The position numbers and the translations under genes are program-made. A model generated the notes under the pieces. The model had not been told where the DNA came from. It saw only the letters and a list, made by a program, of their open reading frames with translations, and ran no database searches. This document shows positions 1-10,550 of a stretch of DNA of 64,000 bases, piece after piece (position 1 is the first letter of the stretch; every line of letters begins with the position of its first letter). This DNA is from Lepraria neglecta (lineage: Eukaryota > Ascomycota > Lecanoromycetes > Lecanorales > Stereocaulaceae), in contig CM065647.1 in NCBI GenBank assembly GCA_033220425.1, positions 2,542,001-2,606,000 on the forward strand, in the 5' to 3' direction.

Positions 1-1365
1 ATCATCTCAAAAGGGAAACGCTGACTCCGAAATTATTCAGAGCAAAGACGGCGGACCGGTCGAAAAGTGATGGTGCTATTTGCACCAGTATCTGGCATTT
101 TCAAAAATTCAGCAAGGGAGGCGTTGGCAAAGTCCAGCATAGCACGATCACCAAAACCCCCCCCCTTTTCCTGTCCCTTCTAACCCTTCTTCATCACGTC
201 GAATCAGTCAATAACCCCACACCCACAACCCCCTTCCTCACTACTCTAACCTCAAACCCCAAACCCACAGCCTCCCACACCTTGACAAACAACACAAGCG
301 CGCCGGCCGCTACCGCCCAGTGCTCCCATCTACACATTTCGTCATCAGTCATGCTCTTTCAACATCACTTTCCTTGACCCAAAAGACAACTTTTTGGAAG
401 TGAAGTTGGGACTCTTACAGCATAACCACCTGCGGAAACACATAGACACACACCGAAGTCGCTCTATACATTTTAAACCCCTCAACGGGTTTCGCAGCGT
501 CGTAGGCGTGCGTCATGATGGCGTCGGTGAGTGCGAGACGTATGCTGAGTTGGGCGGAGGAAGATGAGATTGTGTGCCAGTAGCGGTGGAATGTTATAGC
601 TAGGAGGAGGAGAGGGGTTGGTAGGTAGGTCGTTATCTTCTGGATGTTGTCAGTGGGTTTGATCTCTTCAAGCCCTACTTTCAGGTTGTTCGGTCCGTCG
701 ATTGTTATGTCCTTAGTGCCGGCCCAAGACCGGGAGATACGACAATCGCTCCACTTCGACGAATTTTGGGTGGCCGCAACCCCCAATGAAGGCAGCAAAG
801 GGGGGAACAATTCCGAGATTTATATACCATACTATGCTTGGCAAGGCGATGGAATAAACGGATCTCGACTGGAAGGTTCTGGACAGCCGTCATACATTTT
901 CTTGTCCGAGATTTCAGTTGAGGGGTTCAGTTCGCGATGGTCCCTACAACGTCCCAACCTCGTGGTTTTATACATACTTTATTGCTCGCAGTGGCAGTAC
1001 AAGTTTCTTTCTTTCACTCTATCCCATTTTGCAACTGTTTCACAATATGCTACTTGTTTCCTTCAAGCCAATTTGAATTCCCGAGGCGCTCAGGGAAGTA
1101 CTTAGTGGATGATAGCTGTCCATCTGATCTTGATCATGCATTTGCGCTACTTGATCTTGAGAGGGTTTCCGCCCCTCGATGCTACATATTCGCCCCTTCC
1201 ACATTTGAAAATAATTTTAAAATGTTCGTGCTTCGATTCGATTGATTTTCAGGCACCAAGCAGGGAGGCGCTAGTAGTGATCAGAACCATATGACTCACG
1301 CCTAGCACTTTTTCACTCCACCAAGTTTTGGCATCCATCAATCCAATCATTAACCTGCTTCAATC
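1..1365. other. Intergenic, no supported gene
   Basis: Nothing here resembles a known protein. The open stretches on both strands between 415 and 1245 overlap one another and show no family motif. The first 350 bases are C-rich with CCCC and CCAC runs, as in fungal promoters or UTRs. The final 100 bases before 1366 are probably the leader of the downstream hydrolase. Confidence 0.5.
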
Positions 1366-2286
1366 ATGGCTGCATCTACCCCTTCCAAGGGCAAGGCCCC
1401 AGTATACCCTCCTCTCATAATCCACCCCACACTTCCTCACAAGCAAACCTTTATCGTACTCCACGGACGAGGATCTAACGCCTTGAAATTTGCCCCGCCA
1501 CTGCTAGCCATCGAATTTCCAGATGGTCAAACGCTTCAAACGGCATTGCCTCATGCCAAATTCATTTTCCCCACAGCTACGGCAAGAAAAGCTACCATTT
1601 TCAAGAAGAAGGTCATTAACCAGTGGTTCGACTACTGGTCGCTGGATAATCCAACGGAGAGAGAGGAGCTACAGATTCAAGGACTACGCGAGACGAGCGC
1701 TTACATCCACGATTTACTTGAAAAGGAGATTGCTCTTGTGGGCGCTAAGAATGTTGTGCTTGGTGGACTCAGCCAAGGATGTGCTGCATCACTGATCTCG
1801 CTTCTGACGTGGCAGGGAGAGCCTCTGGCTGCCGCTTTTGGGATGTGTGGATGGATACCGTTCCGGAAGCGTATGTCTGATATTGTAAGCCCTGAGACGT
1901 TGGGTAACAACGGCGACAACGACGACCCAGACCCTTTCGCAAGAGATCCTAAGGATGAAGCGGAGGAGCTCACTCCCGCAGCGCAAGCTGTAGCATATCT
2001 ACGAAAAGAGCTCGAAATGGATCTCACCTCGAGCACGTCGATGGTATTTCAGCAGATACCGCTTTTCCTAGGTCACGGTGTTGAGGACGAGCAGGTGCCT
2101 TTCAGCCAGGGAAAGGACGCAAGGGACTTGTTGAAATGCATATGGGTGGATGTCACGTGGAAGGAGTACGAGGGGTTGGCACACTGGTATTCGTCTGCTA
2201 TGCTTGGGCATCTGGTGGATTGGCTAAGGGAAAAGACTGACTGGCACTCTTGGGAAGAACCGGAGGAGGAGAGCACAGGGCAATGA
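1366..2286 (+). CDS. Acyl-protein thioesterase / carboxylesterase-like alpha/beta hydrolase
   Basis: A 306-residue single-exon protein of the phospholipase/carboxylesterase (APT1-like) branch of the alpha/beta hydrolases. The oxyanion-side motif LHGRGSN lies near residues 32-38. The nucleophile elbow GLSQG puts the catalytic serine at 136, the likely acid is Asp241 in GVEDEQV, and the likely histidine is His273 in GLAHW. All three triad members are therefore visible in the right order. The family removes acyl chains from proteins or lysophospholipids in the cytosol; the substrate here is unknown. It is longer than typical APT1 (about 230 residues) because of an acidic insert around residues 178-205 and a charged C-terminal tail. 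The ATG chosen is the first in frame and follows an A/C-rich leader. Confidence 0.85.
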   Translation: MAASTPSKGKAPVYPPLIIHPTLPHKQTFIVLHGRGSNALKFAPPLLAIEFPDGQTLQTALPHAKFIFPTATARKATIFKKKVINQWFDYWSLDNPTEREELQIQGLRETSAYIHDLLEKEIALVGAKNVVLGGLSQGCAASLISLLTWQGEPLAAAFGMCGWIPFRKRMSDIVSPETLGNNGDNDDPDPFARDPKDEAEELTPAAQAVAYLRKELEMDLTSSTSMVFQQIPLFLGHGVEDEQVPFSQGKDARDLLKCIWVDVTWKEYEGLAHWYSSAMLGHLVDWLREKTDWHSWEEPEEESTGQ

Positions 2287-2469
2287 TGAGTTTTCTCAAA
2301 AGTTGTTTCTTTCGCCCCTCAAAACCCCTGTAAAGAACTCTTTGCTGGCCAGTTCGGCCCAAAGCGACCCTGATTCACCGCTAGGCTAGGAGCTTTTGGT
2401 ACAAGTTTCTATCGATTTGCGCACGTTTCTCGTTTCCAATACCTTTCTTTTCCAGCTCCTTTCCCTCAA

Positions 2470-2660
2470 ATGCTACTAGGATTTGTAGGCCCGGATAGAT
2501 TCCGGGTGCTTCCCACCGAGCTTTTACTATCCATCATTAAACACCTTGACATAAAGGACCAATATCAATGCAGCTAAGTGAATATAAGGTTCAGAGACGT
2601 AGTGCTTTCGTTAGTACCAAGATACAAACTTTTCTTGGCCATATGCCACCAGTAACGAAT
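2470..2660 (+). pseudogene. F-box-like copy A (remnant)
   Basis: Reading from an ATG at 2470 gives a short start followed by an F-box-type stretch (LPTELLLSIIKHLD). An in-frame TAA follows after about 35 residues. Similarity to the two downstream copies continues past the stop (RYKLFLA) and is then lost. F-box proteins usually recruit substrates to SCF ubiquitin ligases. This copy lacks any substrate-binding region and is most likely dead. Its start (GFVGPDR) resembles that of copy C (RFTGPDR), showing common descent. Confidence 0.6.
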
Positions 2661-3129
2661 CATATGATCATTAGAAGGCGGTCGAGTTTGCCATCGAGCT
2701 GCACAGCACTGCCATCGCAACAGCGCACATACAAATGGAAGCCACAGGTATCCGTTTTGTCACGATAGACCATTCTAGAAGTTAGGTAAAACCCTTGTAT
2801 CATACTCTTCTCTCACCTTCAGCTTGGGGGATGAAGAAAAAATTCTTTTCTAAATTCTTCCCGCTCTCTTTCGACAAGTCTTGCTCAAATTGACTCAGTA
2901 ATAGCATGGACTAATCTTAGCATCGATAAGTCAGCCAGACTTCGACTTAACCTAGAACTCGTATTGCTAAAAATTTTCCTATCAAATCCAACTCAATGCC
3001 TCATCACCCAAAGTCGGGAGAAAGTCCAAGAATTCTCAACGAAGATGGCTCCCGATGATATTTCGTCGCTTTCCGCCGATATAGCACTCTTCCGACGGTG
3101 CCTTTACACCAGACACTCCTAGGCTAGAT

Positions 3130-3676
3130 AGACTCTCGCAGCTGCCTTCGGAGCTATTGATAGCCATCTTTGAACATCTCGGCACAAGAGACCGACGACA
3201 GTTCAGTCAAATAAGCATACGACAAAGCGCCATAGCGCTTTCACATCCCAAATATATACAGTTCTTGGCCACAATTGAAGAAGGCGAATTCATCAAAATT
3301 CGGGCAAACCAATTCTTTCTCGGCGACTCGCACTCACCCTGGCGATTTCCATTCCCACGCAAAGCGGATTTGATCTTTTTCATGGCAGACCTGTTCGATT
3401 TCTATCGCAAAGACATCACGTTTGAGGAGTTCCCATCGTAAGGTACCGTTGGGTGCCATTCTCAGTAGGATGATCGCTAGTGCCTCCAATGTCCTTCGCC
3501 CTATTCATTACGCGGAATTTGCAATTGGGGCAGAGGAAAGGCTGCATTGGGATTGTTGGGCTTGTATGGCGAAAATGCTACTTTATATTGAGGAAAGAAT
3601 GCAGAGGGCGGGGAACGAGGACTGCGCCTGGAATCCGACAAACGCATATGAGCAGTTCTCGCTGCTTTTTCGTTAG
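3130..3676 (+). pseudogene. F-box-like copy B (frameshifted)
   Basis: The reading frame begins with RLDRLSQLPSELL, an F-box-like helix, and runs to about 3441. Similarity to copy C then continues in another frame (KVPLGAI against KAPLGII), so one frameshift lies near 3440. The second frame runs to a stop at 3676. There is no ATG in frame at the conserved start. The upstream DNA (about 2880-2960) resembles that of copy C (about 4350-4420), including a shared TCAAATTGACTC and GCATCGATAA, so the duplication included the promoter. Probably a broken member of a lineage-specific F-box-like family. Confidence 0.65.
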
Positions 3677-4567
3677 AGGTGGGTATGTGATAAAGACTGG
3701 TTCGAGACTCCGGGGGTTAGATGAGTAAGATCAGTCAATTTTATGAATCTTCCCGTCTATGACCATCGTACGTGGGACATTGGGACCTCCTCTGATAGAA
3801 AGTTATTGATCAGAGAGGGCGCATGGGGAGTGACTATGACACAGCGACCTTTTCGAGCGCAGCTTGACGCCAATATGGCCATAATGTCAAGCGAGAAGTT
3901 GCTGGGTTTGGCCTAGTGATCGTGATTGTGATCAGAAAGCACATCTCCACCTTTAGAAAAGCCATCGGATACGAAATCATACAAAGAGAGAACACAGGCG
4001 CCAATGTCGCTATCGTAAATTACGATCGAGAAGTAGCCAATGCATCTGTTCTAAAATCAACTCCTTGATAACGGCGAATGTAGCAATCAAGTTAGTCTTG
4101 TGGCTTTTCAATTGCCTTGGGTGTATAGGCCGGAATTAATGACGGATTTTGATGTTGGCAAAATGCATTCATAACGATTGATAGTCGGCCTTCGCACCTT
4201 AAAGGCGGCCTTTTGGTCTGCTGGTGTAAAACGTATCCTCGCCACATACCTGCATTCCTAATCTTTCTTCTTGCCTATTTTTTAGCGTTTTTTTTTTCAT
4301 GATAACGGTTTTCGTTTCCTAGACAATTGCCGTTCTTTTTGGAGTGCTCTTTCTCAAATTGACTCGGAGAAACTCCACTCCTATGCATCGATAAATCAAG
4401 CTTCGATTCAGCTTTGGAACTGCAACCGCAGCAATAAGTCCTCACATCGCTTTTGAATGAAAAAAATTTAGCTCCCAGCGGTGGTCCGTTAGTAAAAATT
4501 GGAGGAATATAACGCGTCTACTTAATGAAGAGGTTTTAACCATCTTTCCTCGCCTTTCGTCCATAAC
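3677..4567. other. Spacer between F-box-like copies
   Basis: About 0.9 kb with no supported gene. The last 220 bases repeat, in diverged form, the upstream region of copy B. That makes it the duplicated promoter side of copy C rather than unique DNA. Confidence 0.5.
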
Positions 4568-5199
4568 ATGGCACGCTTTACTGGGCCAGACAGACTCTCG
4601 CAGCTACCAACTAAGCTTCTACTAATGATATCTAACTATCTCAGCACAAGCAACCGACGTCCATTCAGCCATATGAACATACAGCTCAGAATTATAGCGC
4701 ATTGGTCACCCAGATACAGACTTTTCCTAGTCACAACCGAAGTCGACGTCAAATCCGAACGTGAGGCGAACAACCTGTTCCACAGAGGTAGCAACGGTTT
4801 CCCGTTCCAATGCAAAGGTGCTTTCGTCGAATTCGCAGCCGATGTTTTCGACTTCCATGGGAAAGACATCCCTTTCTCAGAGTTCGGCGTGGACCACTGC
4901 TCTAAGGCCCCACTAGGTATCATATGGAATAAGACGCTCGCTAGCAATCCCAATTCTATCCCTGAGATCTACGCAGAATGGACCAATGACGGAGAGCGAA
5001 GGTTTGGTGGAGAGGACAGACTGGAGTGGGATGGGCGTGTATGACCAAGTTGCTATTTCACATTGACGAGAAAATCCGTGGCGTGAAAGCGAAGTCGCAC
5101 TTCCCCCCTTTCTGGACTTCGGACAATCCTTATGCGCAACTTTCGCATTACGCACGTGATCGAGAAAGCAACATTTTCATATTTGGTCCAGCGGTGTGA
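4568..5199 (+). pseudogene. F-box-like copy C (nearly whole, frameshifted near the end)
   Basis: An open frame of 158 residues (4568-5044) begins MARFTGPDRLSQLP and keeps the F-box-like first helix. It then matches copy B through an RANQFF-like region and the FDF/GKDI/FSEF block. Just before 5044 the similarity to B moves into another frame (MTKLLFHIDEK against MAKMLLYIEER). That frame stays open to a stop at 5197-5199, so one frameshift separates the two parts. It could still be expressed as a C-terminally truncated protein. The family is not known to me beyond the F-box-like N-terminus. Confidence 0.6.
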
Positions 5200-5722
5200 T
5201 CCTGGTAAAAGCTAGCTTGTGGTAATGGGCAAAAGACCAACTCAGCCTAACAGGCTGATCCTGTGACTTCTACATTACATTGCTATTCCCGCCGCTTCGC
5301 TGAACATCTTATTCAGGTATGATTATGGTAGCTTATTGGTTTCCTGCGTTGAAGGAGCTTTGTTAACAAATAGATCTTAAAGCTATAGCACTTATATACT
5401 TATCGAGACCTTACTGCACTTCTTCGCGGTTGATGAGGATCTTGTGTGGCAGAATTTAAAAATGCGTTGTGATTTACCAGAAGAACGTGCGAATTGGCTG
5501 CATATGCAGAGCTGACAGTCCGCAAGCCAAATTCGCCTGGCAAGGATGAAAACATTCCCAACGAATCTGGCTGCGCCTCCCATTATCATGTCTCAGCCTT
5601 TGTTGCCACCCATGGGTTAAAGATTGGATTCGCTTCATTGTGTATTCGATTCAGATCATCGTCTTAATATTCGACAACTATGTCGCAAGAAACTTCAGCT
5701 AGAACTGTTGCAGATGTCGACG

Positions 5723-5865
5723 TGTTGCAATGTGGCAATAGGCTGGGAAGGATATCTAGCTAATGGGGGCCCCCAGGGCCCCATATCTGGTCAAAACAGA
5801 CAAAGAACGGCTAGCAACAGGCTTCTGGAATCGCATAGAAAGCAATCAAGCAACGGATTGCAACA
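5723..5865. mobile_element. Solo LTR, copia-like, with 5-bp target duplication
   Basis: A 143-bp unit starts TGTTGCAAT and ends ATTGCAACA (9-bp inverted ends with TG...CA). It is flanked by the direct repeat CGACG at 5718-5722 and 5866-5870. The same unit occurs twice at 43.8-44.5 kb as the ends of a small LTR element, which identifies this one as a solo LTR left by recombination between two LTRs. It differs from the other copies at roughly 5% of positions, so it is older. It sits about 110 bases upstream of the gene at 5975. Confidence 0.88.
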
Positions 5866-5974
5866 CGACGCAATGATCTGCTTTCTGACTGTGTTCGAAT
5901 TGATTGCATATTGAGGATTCGAGACCATCATTGATTTTGCCTCGTCCGCTGGAGTCGATACACCGAGCCTTCTG

Positions 5975-6658
5975 ATGTCCTTTAGCTGTATGAGGTTCTG
6001 GATCTGCGTCGCTTTCTACCTCCTATGCACTATTCTGATGACATTCATCGTCCCTCGGAAACCCTTTTACGAAACACCGATGAGGTTCTGGGTCATGAAA
6101 GACCTTGTCGCCTGCAATGCCCTCGCCATTCGCATCTGGTATCGTTTGATTTCCGCAGCACGATACCTCATCCTTGTCGCGCTCACCCTGCTTGCTGCTC
6201 GAGCCATACTCCAAGAGCATGCTAAAAGCTATGACCTCGCAGCAAGGAAAGTCAAGCACGCCTTGTGCCGCCATGCACAGGCTGTGAACCAAGCTGTGAC
6301 CGAGCATGCGAAGACGGTAGAGAGAGCAATTGACGGGCACAATGCTGCTACGATGAAAGCCCTTAGATACCAGACTAAACAGACTGAGGTCACGGGGGTG
6401 AATATCGCAACGTCGATGAATCAATGTCAGAAACAGGTCCAGATTTCTTCGGCACAGACGATCAGGGAAGTCCGCAAAGCAGCGCTCGCGCACAAGGAGC
6501 AGCAGAATTTGTTGAAGGCTTCGACGGATGCAAGGGTTGCTAAGTACGAGTGGAGAAATGCAAAGCTGGGGCTGCTCAACTCTGGCATGTCAGTCACACA
6601 GGTTGTGCTGGGGACGGTGGGGATACTGGTCAGTACAGCTGGCTGCATGGTAATGTAG
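5975..6658 (+). CDS. Orphan membrane protein with long helical middle
   Basis: A 227-residue protein I do not recognise. Hydrophobic segments lie near residues 8-26, 58-79 and 207-226. Between about 80 and 200 is a polar, alanine- and histidine-rich stretch (repeated HAxxV patterns around HAQAVNQAVTEHAKTVERAI) that should form a long amphipathic helix or coiled coil. Predicted topology is two N-terminal membrane spans, an exposed helical arm and a C-terminal anchor. A solo LTR lies just upstream and could influence its promoter. No catalytic motif is seen. Single exon; the ATG is the first in frame. Confidence 0.6.
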   Translation: MSFSCMRFWICVAFYLLCTILMTFIVPRKPFYETPMRFWVMKDLVACNALAIRIWYRLISAARYLILVALTLLAARAILQEHAKSYDLAARKVKHALCRHAQAVNQAVTEHAKTVERAIDGHNAATMKALRYQTKQTEVTGVNIATSMNQCQKQVQISSAQTIREVRKAALAHKEQQNLLKASTDARVAKYEWRNAKLGLLNSGMSVTQVVLGTVGILVSTAGCMVM

Positions 6659-7018
6659 ATTTCTGGCCTTTTCCTAAGGAAGGTTCAGGCTATAGATTGA
6701 TGGAGTCCGGAATTTTCTTCCATATGTATCTTTTTTTTTTTTTTTGGAATCATAGATGTGGCAACGATGCAATGTAGCATATGGCGTAGAAATCCTTTTC
6801 GCTTTGGCGTATCCCGGCATAAATGGGCTTCATGTTGCAGCATTAAATGTTCTCAAAATCCTTTCCATAGAATCCATCAATCTCCTCGAAGTCGGCGTGG
6901 AAACGAGTGTCATCATGGAAGTAAACTATAAAGGGTATCATACAACGACGTGCACCGCTTCTCTATCCCCGACGCCTGGCTGAATGCTCCAACACACCCA
7001 ATCTGTATTCAGCGGGCA

Positions 7019-8039
7019 TCACCAATCGACAGCCCAACCATTCTCATTAAGAAACTCCTCGCACGCCTGCCTCAACGCTAAATTCGGCCGTAGATCCTCC
7101 ATACGCAGCGGTTCTCTCGTAAGCGGATCCGTGTGAGACCGTTTCAGATGTTCGATCACTGTAGCCCTGTCGTAAGAATTACCCGTCTTTGTTACTACCG
7201 GGTCGTGCATTACTGTGAACGATATATTGTCGATGAGATAGTCTGGGACTTCCTGTTTTACAGTCAGCAAAGATCCCATGGGGACCTTGTTCTGTTTGAG
7301 TCTGGTGTATGCGCGTACCCTCCTCTGCATATTCTTCGGATCCGCCACAGCAAAAATACTCCTCAATTCCTCAATCTTCTTCCGACACCCCAACTCAATA
7401 TCCGCCTTTTCCTCCGCCTCTTCGCTGAAATCCAGCATCTTGAACTTCAAGCTCTGCAATTCCTCTTTTTTTATTCTCATCAGCCCATCCTCTAATTCCC
7501 TCAGCAGTTCACTCCTCCCCTTTATCCGTTCCCTCTCCCGCGCTTCCCATTTCTGCTTCTTCGCTTGTAGTACTAAATTAGACACAGCGGTAGTGCTTTT
7601 GTCACTGGTTTCAATGCATCTTTCATAAGCTGTAAGGGCGGAGGTGAAAGCTTCGTTCGGGTGGTTGAGGGCGAGTTGGGCTTGGGCGAGGTAGTAGTAA
7701 CCTTTCATGTTGCCGCGATCGAGGTCGATGGCTTTTATGCTATCGTCTATGCAGGCGTCCCAGGCTTGGAGTTTGAGGCGTGCCATGGCTCTGTTGGTGA
7801 AGATCTTGGGGTTTGTGGGGTCTTTCTGTATGCTGTCCGGGCAAGGGTCAATTTTGAGTCACCTTAAGTTGTTCAAAGGGGGTGGTGATTACGCTAGAGA
7901 GTATAGTGACTCGGCTTCCTTGTAATCACCCTCTTGGAAGTACCTGGCTCTGTTCAGCAAAGCGCTAGTAGACTTGAGATGGTGAGATGAAAGCTCACTT
8001 ATTGCCCTCCTCCTTGAGAGCGACTGCTTTGTGCGACAT
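7019..8039 (-). CDS. STUB1: CHIP/STUB1-like TPR and U-box E3 ubiquitin ligase
   Basis: Three exons on the minus strand: 8039-7999, 7949-7893 and 7832-7019. Introns are 49 and 60 bases with GT-AG ends, and the splices give 303 residues, the same length as human CHIP. The N-terminus starts MSHKAVALKEEGNKARY, the first TPR helix, and TPR repeats fill roughly residues 5-120. A charged coiled coil follows. The C-terminal U-box (about 225-300) contains the DPVVTKTGNSYDR and DPLTREPL blocks that bind E2 enzymes. CHIP docks on Hsp70/Hsp90 tails and ubiquitinates misfolded clients in the cytosol. The start was fixed by the short first exon, which adds the missing helix of TPR1. Confidence 0.9.
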
Positions 8040-8696
8040 TTTGCTCAATGATCGTGTCGAGGGTTTCAGTCGGGTAGGAAGAGTTTCATAGTGAAGTTTG
8101 CCCCCCTGGCAAACATCAATGGGCGCTTACCAAACAAAATCGAATATGCTAGACGTTCTAGGTGGCGACCTGTCGGTGGGTTAAAGGGCGTCAAAGTCTT
8201 GGCACAGAGATAATTCGGACATAGATCATGAGGCTCCGCTGCTGTTATCCTCATCCATTATTACACAGTCTTCCTTGCCAGTGATGGCTTAGCATTGTAT
8301 AAGATCTGTGCAAGGCCTTGCGCCCCACTCATGGCCTCATATCGCGAGTGCTGAAATCAATGTAAGGAACATGTTTTCGAATCTGTATCATTCTCTTTGC
8401 GTTTTCTTTCCTCTTGGCAGGCACCATGCTTCTACATTATGTCCTATTGTCTTACACAGGCTCGCCTGTTATTCATACAGTCATTGCGTCTCTCCATGTA
8501 ACCTCACTGACCGTCTTCCATGCGATTTCTATGAATAACCTGCGCATGTAGGCAGTCATGCTGGATGCAAGCGCAGATGTAACCTCTCAGAGGCAATCAT
8601 GCGCACAGGAATAAGGTTCAACGTCTCTCAGTCTATATTGTATTTGTCTATTTCTCCCACCTACCAGAGCAGCCAGCTAAGCATCGTTCGCATGTC
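8040..8696. other. Intergenic, no supported gene
   Basis: About 650 bases between the divergently transcribed U-box ligase and the secreted protein. It probably holds both promoters. I see no coding or repeat signal. Confidence 0.5.
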
Positions 8697-9206
8697 ATGG
8701 GAAGTCTATCTCACTTCTTCTTCCTGCTGCCTTTCTTCGTCTATACGGTCCTCACCCTCAACCTCAACGTCACCATCCCTCCCCCATCCAATCAAACTTC
8801 ATCTCTGAGCGCCCAAATACACTGCGCAGAGACCTCACGCTTCACTTCCCGCCGTCCTCGCTTCTCCGACTGCGCAGGTGCTACCCGTCAACTCCCATCC
8901 AACCACTACCCCGGCCGTTTCCACACTGGCGGCGTGGCCGATCAATTCAAGCTCCCTGTAGCGAAAATTTCAGGCACGTGCAGTGCGGTCGTGGGGCTAA
9001 TAGATGGAGCTCCAGAGACACAAGCGACGTGGTTAGAAATTGGGTTGGCGGCTACGCAGTTGAATATTGCGTGTGTGGGTACGGGGATGTTTTCGAAGTT
9101 GAAGGGGGGATTCACGTTTGTGGGGGAGAGGGGAAGGATTAGAATCGACTTGGTGTATTCGGGTCTCAATGGTGTTGGAGGGAATGGTACTGTTGATAGT
9201 GACTGA
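8697..9206 (+). CDS. Small secreted protein, four cysteines
   Basis: A 169-residue single-exon protein starting MGSLSHFFFLLPFFVYTVL, a clear signal peptide. The mature part is probably extracellular and has four cysteines (IHC, SDC, GTC, IAC) and a glycine-rich end. Its layout (C, then DC, then GxC, then xxC) is the same as in the secreted protein at 17853. This suggests a related fold with two disulfides, although overall identity is low. Two N-glycosylation-type sites lie near the N-terminus (NVT, NQT). Function unknown; effector-like or cell-wall-associated roles are possible but unproven. Confidence 0.65.
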   Translation: MGSLSHFFFLLPFFVYTVLTLNLNVTIPPPSNQTSSLSAQIHCAETSRFTSRRPRFSDCAGATRQLPSNHYPGRFHTGGVADQFKLPVAKISGTCSAVVGLIDGAPETQATWLEIGLAATQLNIACVGTGMFSKLKGGFTFVGERGRIRIDLVYSGLNGVGGNGTVDSD

Positions 9207-9628
9207 TTAGCAAGTGCTTGGCATGGATTTAGCGGACATACCGCTCAAGATCTGGAACCTGCCGACTTTTTCATAGCAGTAGGATCATGCCGTAGGTTCT
9301 GACTCTTTGAGGAGCCTGCAAAGGACTGAGGATCAGAATCATAACCCTCGAGACTAACAAAATATCATTCGATGGGGCCCAAGACCCAATATTCGGACCA
9401 ATATCAGGCTTCACTTCTCCAACATCCAGTTCTGTAATGCGGGCCTGATCTTTGTGTTACCATGTCCAGGCTCCAATCCCGCACATCTCTTGCCATTTCA
9501 CACACTCTTTTAATTTGAATAGCGTGTTCTCAAGGCTGTTAACCCACGTTACAACTACTTTCCTTACATCGACTCTCACATTCTCCGCACAAACCGTCGC
9601 TCCCACCCACAACAACTTGCCTCAAAAC
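9207..9628. other. Intergenic / Nudix leader
   Basis: No gene supported. The frame of the Nudix protein is open upstream to 9452, but the context suggests this is leader, with the start at 9629 in AAAACATGGC. Confidence 0.5.
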
Positions 9629-10330
9629 ATGGCTTCCAACCCAACACCAATCCAAATCTCCATCCCCCCAACCCTCCACCCCCTCACAATCCCCCTAATC
9701 ACCTACCTCACCACCCACAACAACCTCTACACAAACCTAGCAATCGGCGCCCTAATATTCCTCGCCTCCCCCCAAAATAAACCTACCCGCCTCCTCCTCC
9801 TCCGCCGCGCCGCCACCGAGTCCGCTTTCCCAAATCTCTGGGAAGTTCCTGGTGGATCCTCTGACGCGAGCGATCCTACGATACTACACTCTGTCGCTAG
9901 GGAAACTTTTGAAGAGACGGGATTGAGGTTGACTAGGTTTGTGAGGGGGGTGGGGGCGGGGGTGGAGTTTGTTACGCCTGGGAAGGAGGGGAAGGGAGAG
10001 AGGAGGTGGGTGAAGTTGAGTTTTGAGATTGAGGTTGCCGAGGTGCATGGGGTTGGTGGTGGGGGTGGGCATTTGCATGGGGCTAGTTGCCAGCATGAGG
10101 ATGGGGAGAAGGGGAATGGGGTTGGAGATGGGGGGATTGATGTGGAAATTACGCTGGATCCGGAGGAGCATCAGGAGTATGCTTGGGCTACAGAGGAGGA
10201 TATTAGGGGGGATCGCTATCCGATTGTTACGCCTGAGCAGAAAGCGGTTATGTTGGAGGGGTTTGCACTGCGGAAGGGGGATAGTGATCGGGTGAAGGCC
10301 TGGATTGATGGAACTCAGGAGGGAAGTTGA
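9629..10330 (+). CDS. Nudix hydrolase
   Basis: A 233-residue protein with a Nudix core: a hydrophobic strand (LLLLRRA), WEVPGGSSD, then the helix RETFEETGL, which carries the metal-binding REUxEExGU half of the Nudix box. The first half departs from the consensus: the GX5E glutamate is replaced by aspartate or shifted by one residue. A Gly/His-rich loop around residues 137-165 is an insert. Nudix enzymes cleave nucleoside diphosphates linked to another group, such as NDP-sugars, NADH or oxidised nucleotides; the substrate cannot be told here. The start at 9629 has a better context than the upstream in-frame ATG at 9452. Codon use shifts from C-rich to G-rich halfway through. Confidence 0.8.
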   Translation: MASNPTPIQISIPPTLHPLTIPLITYLTTHNNLYTNLAIGALIFLASPQNKPTRLLLLRRAATESAFPNLWEVPGGSSDASDPTILHSVARETFEETGLRLTRFVRGVGAGVEFVTPGKEGKGERRWVKLSFEIEVAEVHGVGGGGGHLHGASCQHEDGEKGNGVGDGGIDVEITLDPEEHQEYAWATEEDIRGDRYPIVTPEQKAVMLEGFALRKGDSDRVKAWIDGTQEGS

Positions 10331-10550
10331 GCATAGACGTGCGGGTCATGTTTGTAACAAGACCATGAAAACGTACAACACTGGCATCCTGCTCTCGAAA
10401 ATGACAGCGTAGGTAGGGTAGAGAATAGCGTATACCCGGATCCCAGGGCGTTTGTCCATTCGTGGCATTAGTCAAGATTTCAGAACCAGAAATGGGACAT
10501 TCGCGGAGCTTTTCGATATCACATGGGCCATTCAACAGGCCCAAACCCCT

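Noticed and set aside
415-1245. Overlapping open frames on both strands near the left edge
   Set aside because: They have no motif, no supporting splice signals and overlap each other; treated as intergenic.
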